Positions 58,859-64,000 of a stretch of DNA of 64,000 bases are shown here, piece after piece. The first letter of the stretch is position 1, and each line of letters starts with the position of its first letter. Below the pieces are notes generated by a model. That model saw only the letters and a list, made by a program, of their open reading frames with translations, was not told where the DNA came from and did not search any database. This stretch comes from Lewinella sp050633125 (lineage in GTDB: Bacteria > Bacteroidota > Bacteroidia > Chitinophagales > Saprospiraceae). The position numbers and the translations under genes are program-made. The stretch spans positions 35,801 through 99,800 of the forward strand of contig NZ_JBOEFX010000016.1 in the NCBI RefSeq assembly GCF_050633125.1, read 5' to 3'.

Positions 58859-61624
58859 ATGAAGAGAACGATAATCCGCTTACTCTCCCTGAATCTACTC
58901 CTTTTTTGTGTACTACCATCTGCTTGGGCTACTCACAATCGTGCTGGAGAAATTATTGTAGAGACAGTTCCCGATGCCGATGGCAACTGTGGCCTTACTG
59001 TAAAGGCTACTATCATTACCTACACCAAAACCTCGAGTGTAGATGCAGATAGAGATTCTCTTACCATTTGCTGGGGGGATGACAATTGCGAACGAGTAGC
59101 AAGAATGAATGGCGCCGGCAGCCCTCCTGAAGGCGAGCGACTCGAAAATGACATTAAATTCAACATATACATGGCCACCCATACCTATACGGGGCCATCA
59201 ACATATACAATCAGCTTTGAGGACCCCAACCGAAATGCGGGGGTCATCAATGTAAACTTCCCTAATTCGGTTAGCATTCCCTTTTATGTAGAAAACGTTT
59301 TTTCTCTTTTCAACCCTGTCTTTTCGGGATGCAACAACTCTCCTGTCTTACAGGTCCCTCCAATAGACTTTGCTTGTACCGGCGAAATTTTCACCCATAA
59401 CCCTGGTGCTTACGATATTGATGGAGACAGTCTTTCTTACGAATTAGCAGTGCCCAAACAAGGGCCCAATGATCCCGTCCCCAACTTCTTCTTCCCCAAT
59501 GGTATGTCCATAAACCCTTTAACAGGGGATTTAGTCTGGGATACGCCCACTCAGGCTGGTGAGTACAATATCGCTATCAATATTTATTCTTACCGTAATG
59601 GCCAACTGATTGACACCATGGTGCGGGATATGCAGATTATCGTGGAGGATTGTAGTAATGAACCTCCTTTGGTAGTTACCGAATTTGATGAAATATGCGT
59701 CATCGCTGGCACCACTATTGACTTCGATGTTATTGCTACTGCCCCTTTTACCGATACAGACCAAAGGGTAAGGCTTCTGGCTTACGGAGCCCCATTAAAC
59801 ATGATTGTTAGCCCTGCACAATTTACGCCTCCATCCGAAGCCTATTTTGATGACCCACTTGTCAAAAACTTCCGTTGGGAAACCACCTGTGAGCATATCT
59901 CCAGTCAACCCTACAATGTGGTATTTAGGGCTGTAGACGATTTCCTCGGTGACACAACCGGGCTCGCCACTCTTAAAACCGTGAGAATAAAAGTCGTGGG
60001 GCCACCCCCTGAGGATGTCCAGGCTATTGCCGAAGGACCAGTGATCAACGTCAGCTGGGAGTCGCCTTACATTTGTGAAGATGCCCAGGATGACTACTTC
60101 AGGGGATTTTCCGTCTGGCGGCGGATCAATTCTGATCAGTCTCCGCTAGACACTTGTGCGACAGGCTTAGCTGGCCGTGGCTATACCAAAATATCGTCAG
60201 ATACCATCCAGCAAATTGTAGATGGACGCTATTTCTTTGAAGACAGTAATGTAGAAAGAGGAAAAACGTATTGTTATCGAATACTGGCTAATTTTGCCCG
60301 ACGCACTGCTAACGGTTTATTCTTTTATAATCCTGTAGAAAGTTTACCTTCTGAAGAATCTTGTGTTCAATTGGGTAGAGATGTCCCTCTACTCATCAAG
60401 GCAGATGTAGTAACCACTGACTTTAACAATGGTGTCATTGATGTTTGTTGGACCAAACCTGACCCCACAGATTTGGATACAACCCTTAATATGGGGCCCT
60501 ATACTTACGAATTATTACGCGCTCCTGGCCATACAGAAGACATCAATAATTTCACACCAATCAACAGTGTTACCGCTCCTACTTTTGCGCTGGCCACTGA
60601 TACTTGTTTTACAGATGTTAGCCTAAATACTGTAGATCAACCCTACACTTACGTCATCAATTTCTATGTCAATGGAGAGTCGATGCCATTAGGAGCCAGT
60701 ACCGTAGGGGGTTCAATCTACCTGAATGCGACACCATCGGATAGAGTTAATACCCTTTTCTGGGATGAATTTGTCCCTTGGGAAAACTTCGAGTACACCA
60801 TCTTCCGTGAAAACACTAGTGGCGGTTTGGATTCCTTGACCACTGTATCTGATCCGATATACCGCGACGAAGGCTTAATGAACTTGGTAGAATACTGTTA
60901 TGTCATCAGAAGTGCTGGCACTTATAACATTGATGGTGTTCCATCTCCACTGATTAATCGTTCCCAACGAGTATGCAGTACACCATTCGATAATGTTCCT
61001 CCTTGTCCGCCAGCCTTAACGGTTACTAATTTATGTGATTTCAGCGAAAGCTGTGATGATATAGAGGTATTAGAAAACAACCTCGTTTGGGAAAGTGCTC
61101 CAACCCTTTGTCCGGAATTTGAAGATGTAGATAGTTATAACATCTACTATGCTCCCGTCGTCAATGCTCCTTTCAGCTTGATCGCTACGGTTGATGATCC
61201 TAACACCCTTGAGTTTATCCACCAACCTGGTGGCACAATAGCAGGTTGTTATGCAGTCACAGCCGTGGATACGGTCGGTAATGAAAGCGCACAAAGCAAC
61301 ATCGTTTGTGTGGACAATTGTCCCGTTTACGAGCTGCCCAATGCTTTCACCCCAAATGCTGATGGCCAGAACGACTTATTTGTCCCTACCCGTTCCTGCT
61401 TTATTGCAGAGGTAGAATTCCAGGTATACAACCGCTGGGGTGGCCTTGTTTTTGAAACCAAAGATCCGGCACTCAATTGGGATGGAACCAATATGAAGGG
61501 AGATGCCCTCGAATCAGGAACTTACTTCTATCGATGTCGAATATTCGAGCAACGAGTTGAAGGTATTCTCCCTGTCCCCGAGCTATTGAGTGGCTATATT
61601 GAGTTATTGAAAGGGGCTCCATAG
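58859..61624 (+). CDS. Large T9SS type B cargo protein with Fn3-like modules
   Basis: The protein has 921 residues. The signal peptide is cleaved near 'LPSAWATHNRAG' (the mature end starts with THNRAGEI, a recurring feature in this type). The N-terminal ~270 residues have 'ITYTKTSSVDADRDSLTICW' and 'FSGCNNSPVLQVPPIDFAC', 'DIDGDSLSYELAVP' and 'PTQAGEYNIAINIYSYRNGQ'. Next come several Fn3-like domains of ~100 residues. The end is the gliding-motility/CHU-type domain: 'PNAFTPNADGQNDLFVPT', 'FQVYNRWGGLVFETKDP', 'MKGDALESGTYFYRCRIFE'. It is secreted by T9SS and probably surface-attached. It is about 300 bases from the divergent dismutase gene. Confidence 0.9.
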   Translation: MKRTIIRLLSLNLLLFCVLPSAWATHNRAGEIIVETVPDADGNCGLTVKATIITYTKTSSVDADRDSLTICWGDDNCERVARMNGAGSPPEGERLENDIKFNIYMATHTYTGPSTYTISFEDPNRNAGVINVNFPNSVSIPFYVENVFSLFNPVFSGCNNSPVLQVPPIDFACTGEIFTHNPGAYDIDGDSLSYELAVPKQGPNDPVPNFFFPNGMSINPLTGDLVWDTPTQAGEYNIAINIYSYRNGQLIDTMVRDMQIIVEDCSNEPPLVVTEFDEICVIAGTTIDFDVIATAPFTDTDQRVRLLAYGAPLNMIVSPAQFTPPSEAYFDDPLVKNFRWETTCEHISSQPYNVVFRAVDDFLGDTTGLATLKTVRIKVVGPPPEDVQAIAEGPVINVSWESPYICEDAQDDYFRGFSVWRRINSDQSPLDTCATGLAGRGYTKISSDTIQQIVDGRYFFEDSNVERGKTYCYRILANFARRTANGLFFYNPVESLPSEESCVQLGRDVPLLIKADVVTTDFNNGVIDVCWTKPDPTDLDTTLNMGPYTYELLRAPGHTEDINNFTPINSVTAPTFALATDTCFTDVSLNTVDQPYTYVINFYVNGESMPLGASTVGGSIYLNATPSDRVNTLFWDEFVPWENFEYTIFRENTSGGLDSLTTVSDPIYRDEGLMNLVEYCYVIRSAGTYNIDGVPSPLINRSQRVCSTPFDNVPPCPPALTVTNLCDFSESCDDIEVLENNLVWESAPTLCPEFEDVDSYNIYYAPVVNAPFSLIATVDDPNTLEFIHQPGGTIAGCYAVTAVDTVGNESAQSNIVCVDNCPVYELPNAFTPNADGQNDLFVPTRSCFIAEVEFQVYNRWGGLVFETKDPALNWDGTNMKGDALESGTYFYRCRIFEQRVEGILPVPELLSGYIELLKGAP

Positions 61625-61683
61625 GTTCGCTAAAATAAGTTAAACTCTCTCTGAGAGCTTTAAAATAGCTGACACGTTTCAAT

Positions 61684-61810
61684 GTGCTGGGTGCTGGGTG
61701 CTAAATATTCTCTGAAAAAATTGCCTCCTCAAAGAACCCCGACATAGAACTTCAAGTTTTTTTTAAAAAAAACTGTGTAAATCCGTCTGATCCATTTGAT
61801 CTGTGTTCTA
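61684..61810. repeat. Intergenic short repeats
   Basis: A TGCTGGG tandem (61685-61702, two full units and a part) and an AT-rich stretch at 61771-61810 reading ACTGTGTAAATCCGTCTGAT and onward. I recall similar 'ctgtgt...atctgtgttct' sequences as intergenic repeats in many Bacteroidota. Confidence 0.45.
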
Positions 61811-61824
61811 TCTTACTTACGCTG

Positions 61825-62520
61825 CTAGGATTTTGATGTTAACAGCAATCGGCTACCATAAACAGCAATCAAATATTGAGCTAACAAGTAGGTAAACATG
61901 ATGGCAAGACGTGCACCAACAATCGGTTCACCAAACTTATTCAGCGCAATTAAAGTATCTGACAACACGAAGAGCAACACGCCTCCAAAGAATCCCCAGA
62001 AGAGATTTGACGAAATCCGCCCATAGAGATTTGCTGCCGAGATGGCCATAGCAACAATAGCTGTAGCGTATACTCCCACGGGCAGGCGCATTGGCCCAGG
62101 AATACCCGCCCATAAAGTCGTCAAAACCCAAACGAGATAGCCTAAAAATAGTATAACAACCCAGGGTTTGCGGAATATTATCCCTTCTCTCACCTTTGGG
62201 TACGTCCATAGTGCGTAAGTATAGCACAATTGAGCTATCAGAAAACTGCCCAATCCTAATAAAAAGAAAACTTCCAATTGCGGACCATGCTCTACAAACA
62301 TCAAAAGGGTATCTCCTCCTACAGAAAAAATCAAGCCTAGCAGCAAGAATTTAGAAAAGCGGGAAGCATTACCCCCTGCAGTTTTCCAAAACCAAAAGGC
62401 CAATATACTGACCAATAGTGGCTTGGTGGTTAGGATAAGCCACTCTACTTGTAGTTCTTCCACTCCCAAATGAACTACACTAAGCAAAACATAAAATAAA
62501 AGCAGGATACGATTTGGCAT
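61825..62520 (-). CDS. YhhN/lysoplasmalogenase-family membrane protein
   Basis: The 231-residue protein has about eight hydrophobic segments. Family markers: 'LILTTKPLLVSILAFWFW' (TKPL), 'GLIFSVGGDTLLMF', 'GLGSFLIAQLCYTYALW', 'LFVLSDTLIALNKFGEPI' and 'MFTYLLAQYLIAVYGSR'. They match the YhhN/TMEM86 type, which in mammals cleaves the vinyl-ether bond of lysoplasmalogens. It is an inner-membrane protein. Its start is 1 base after the stop of the TonB-domain gene, so the two are in one operon. Confidence 0.92.
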   Translation of the reverse strand: MPNRILLLFYVLLSVVHLGVEELQVEWLILTTKPLLVSILAFWFWKTAGGNASRFSKFLLLGLIFSVGGDTLLMFVEHGPQLEVFFLLGLGSFLIAQLCYTYALWTYPKVREGIIFRKPWVVILFLGYLVWVLTTLWAGIPGPMRLPVGVYATAIVAMAISAANLYGRISSNLFWGFFGGVLLFVLSDTLIALNKFGEPIVGARLAIMFTYLLAQYLIAVYGSRLLLTSKS

Positions 62521-62521
62521 A

Positions 62522-63367
62522 TTACTCCAGTTTGATTCTTATGGGCAAATTAAATTGTACCCGAACAGGTTCGCCTTTTTGCTTACCGGGAATAAAGTTA
62601 GGCATGGTTTTCACTAACTCCAGTGCAACCAAATCTATTCTTTCTTCCAGAGGCCTTACGACTCTAGCATTGGTAATTACGCCATCAGCTTCAACGACAA
62701 AAGTAACGACAATTACCCCTTCCGGACCAGTGTACCCCTGAGGCAACCTTATGCGGCGGTAAATGTTTTGCAACAAGGCTGTTTGGGCACATTGCTTACG
62801 TTCACTTAAGCTCCCTTTTGTTTCGCAACCGGGAAAACGGGGCATTTCTTCAGCGACTTTGAAAATAGGTTTTTCATCTTCGGAGGCATTTGACGCATCA
62901 GCACTCCCCGTTTTTTGACTATAATCTCGAACATTGGCCGGAGGTACTTCTGAAATTACCTCTACTTGTTCTAATTCACATTCTTCTACACCATCCCTAA
63001 AAGTACAGGTTTTCCAAAGTTCTCCATTCTCGCGATAATAGTACCAACGGCCAGCCTCCTGCCCTTCGGTATAGCGGCCCATGATTTCAACTTGTCCATT
63101 CTCGTAAAAAGTCTTCCAAGTTCCTTCTAATACCTTTTTGCGGCGATCTGCATAGGTAATGATTTCACGGAGTGGATGTTCTGAGTTGTTATAAAATTTT
63201 TCGATATATAAATCGTAAGCTGTTCGTTCAAAGGTATATCCTTCCTTTGCCACTAAAACGGTACTTCCCCGTTTAATATATTCCTTATAAGTAGTCGCCC
63301 AATAGGCTGTTTGGGCATTAAGAGAAAAAGCCAATCCCAGAATAAAGAGCATCGTTAAAAAGCGCAT
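62522..63367 (-). CDS. Exported protein with MORN-like repeats and a TonB C-terminal domain
   Basis: The protein has 281 residues with a signal peptide ending in 'AFSLNAQ'. Residues ~75-130 contain MORN/YwqK-like repeats ('GTWKTFYENGQVEIMG', 'GRWYYYRENGELWKTC'). Residues ~175-281 are a TonB C-terminal domain: 'AEEMPRFPGCETKGSLSERK', 'IYRRIRLPQGYTGPEG', 'FVVEADGVITNARVVRPL' and 'FIPGKQKGEPVRVQFNLP'. It is like the TonB-domain protein at 46666-47736 in the domain but not elsewhere. It has no N-terminal membrane helix besides the signal. The gene is just upstream of the YhhN gene and divergent from a methyltransferase gene. Confidence 0.88.
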   Translation of the reverse strand: MRFLTMLFILGLAFSLNAQTAYWATTYKEYIKRGSTVLVAKEGYTFERTAYDLYIEKFYNNSEHPLREIITYADRRKKVLEGTWKTFYENGQVEIMGRYTEGQEAGRWYYYRENGELWKTCTFRDGVEECELEQVEVISEVPPANVRDYSQKTGSADASNASEDEKPIFKVAEEMPRFPGCETKGSLSERKQCAQTALLQNIYRRIRLPQGYTGPEGVIVVTFVVEADGVITNARVVRPLEERIDLVALELVKTMPNFIPGKQKGEPVRVQFNLPIRIKLE

Positions 63368-63441
63368 TTTTTATTTTTTATATCAGAAAGAACATTAAAG
63401 TAGGCTCAAAATAAAGAAATTAGGGAAATCAATAGATAAAA

Positions 63442-64000
63442 ATGCAACACCTAAAAGAAGTTGGTGACTACTACGAGGCGCTCGCACCAGTGTATGACCA
63501 AGATCGATTTGGCAATACTTACGGCCAATTTATTCATCAACAGGAAGAAGAAATACTCCAGCAATTCATTGGTAAGCCACAGGGGAACGAGCTCCGACTT
63601 GATCTGGGTTGTGGTACTGGTCGATTATTACATTTTGGCACCCACGGCCTGGATTATAGTCAAGCGATGATTGATGAAGCTCGCAAAAAACACCCTACCA
63701 AAGTGCTTCAGCAGGGCAGTGCACTGGCCATCCCCCATTTTACAACGAAATTCTCCACCGTATTTTCTTTTCACCTATTGATGCATCTTGCCGAGAAAGA
63801 TATTCCGAAAGTATTTACAGAAGTGGATCGCATTCTAGATACAAAGGGGGTCTTTATTTTTGACATCCCTTCTACCAAACGCAGACGACTCACCAGATAT
63901 CAAGCACAAAATTGGCATGCAGCACAATCTTTATCCATTAATGACTTAAAAAGCATGCTGAAAGATCGTTGGCGGATAGTTGATTATCAAAGTGGACTTT
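63442..64000 (+). CDS. Class I SAM-dependent methyltransferase (3' end cut by the window)
   Basis: The frame starts at ATG 63442 and stays open to the last base, so the C-terminus lies outside. The first residues are 'MQHLKEVGDYYEALAPVYD', typical of small methyltransferases. The SAM-binding motif I is 'LRLDLGCGTGRLLHFG', followed by 'GLDYSQAMIDEARKKHP' (motif II acidic residue) and 'TVFSFHLLMHLAEKDI' with 'GVFIFDIPS'. It methylates an unknown substrate. It is divergent from the TonB-domain gene at 63367 with a 74-base gap. Confidence 0.9.
   Translation, partial: MQHLKEVGDYYEALAPVYDQDRFGNTYGQFIHQQEEEILQQFIGKPQGNELRLDLGCGTGRLLHFGTHGLDYSQAMIDEARKKHPTKVLQQGSALAIPHFTTKFSTVFSFHLLMHLAEKDIPKVFTEVDRILDTKGVFIFDIPSTKRRRLTRYQAQNWHAAQSLSINDLKSMLKDRWRIVDYQSGL

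Overview
The window is chromosomal DNA of a Bacteroidota bacterium, most likely of the Saprospiria/Lewinella type. The reasons are six predicted type IX secretion (T9SS) cargo proteins with C-terminal sorting domains, the lpxD - lpxC/fabZ fusion - lpxA - ABC ATPase cluster, Bacteroidota promoters of the form TTG-N19-TAnnTTTG, and many small exported lipoproteins. The genus is an inference from general character. Two runs of N (28991-29014 and 42552-42628) mark assembly gaps.

Layout. 1-9.8 kb: the C-terminal part of a porin-like barrel protein, a kelch-like T9SS cargo, a lone AddB-like PD-(D/E)XK protein, then a minus-strand group with hemC, a NYN plus cold-shock protein, hemD and a lipoprotein. 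9.8-13.8 kb: the lipid A operon, starting at an almost leaderless promoter. 14.2-22.9 kb: the most interesting part, a compact six-gene cluster encoding a degenerate class I isoprenoid-synthase-fold protein, a 1099-residue histidine-kinase-like protein, two orphan proteins (one a pseudo-receiver), a sigma-54 activator with an intact receiver and GAFTGA loop, and a small orphan protein; it ends in a row of hairpins. 23.4-28.8 kb: formyltetrahydrofolate cyclo-ligase, a haloperoxidase-type lipoprotein, and a group III truncated globin next to an Rrf2 regulator, with a shared candidate operator. 28.9 kb: an initiator tRNA split by an assembly gap.

29-42.5 kb: M14 carboxypeptidase, a repeat-rich stretch, adrenodoxin-type ferredoxin, twin small lipoproteins, an Lrp regulator, an S41 protease, envelope lipoproteins, a PhoD-type phosphatase, an LVIVD-repeat T9SS cargo and a four-helix-bundle sensor without an output domain. 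42.5-53 kb: a membrane protein, exported endonuclease I, a subclass B1 metallo-beta-lactamase, a GNAT, a DinB protein, a TonB-domain protein, a peptide-type solute-binding lipoprotein, a TIGR01777 epimerase, a HAD phosphatase and a PaaI thioesterase. 53.2-64 kb: an ECF sigma factor coupled to a membrane/beta-barrel protein, two large T9SS type B cargo proteins around a superoxide dismutase, a YhhN protein, a MORN/TonB protein, and the start of a methyltransferase cut by the window end.

Taken together, this is mostly envelope biology (lipid A, exported enzymes, sorting-domain proteins, surface sensing) plus haem and NO/oxygen handling. The strongest candidate for an undescribed system is the 14.2-22.9 kb cluster, read here as a non-canonical two-component pathway in which an isoprenoid-synthase-like protein may act as sensor or scaffold. 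Two copies of a structured dispersed element (42.5 and 47.8 kb), a paired terminator repeat and a cluster of short palindromic repeats (31.8-32.0 kb) are the main non-coding features.
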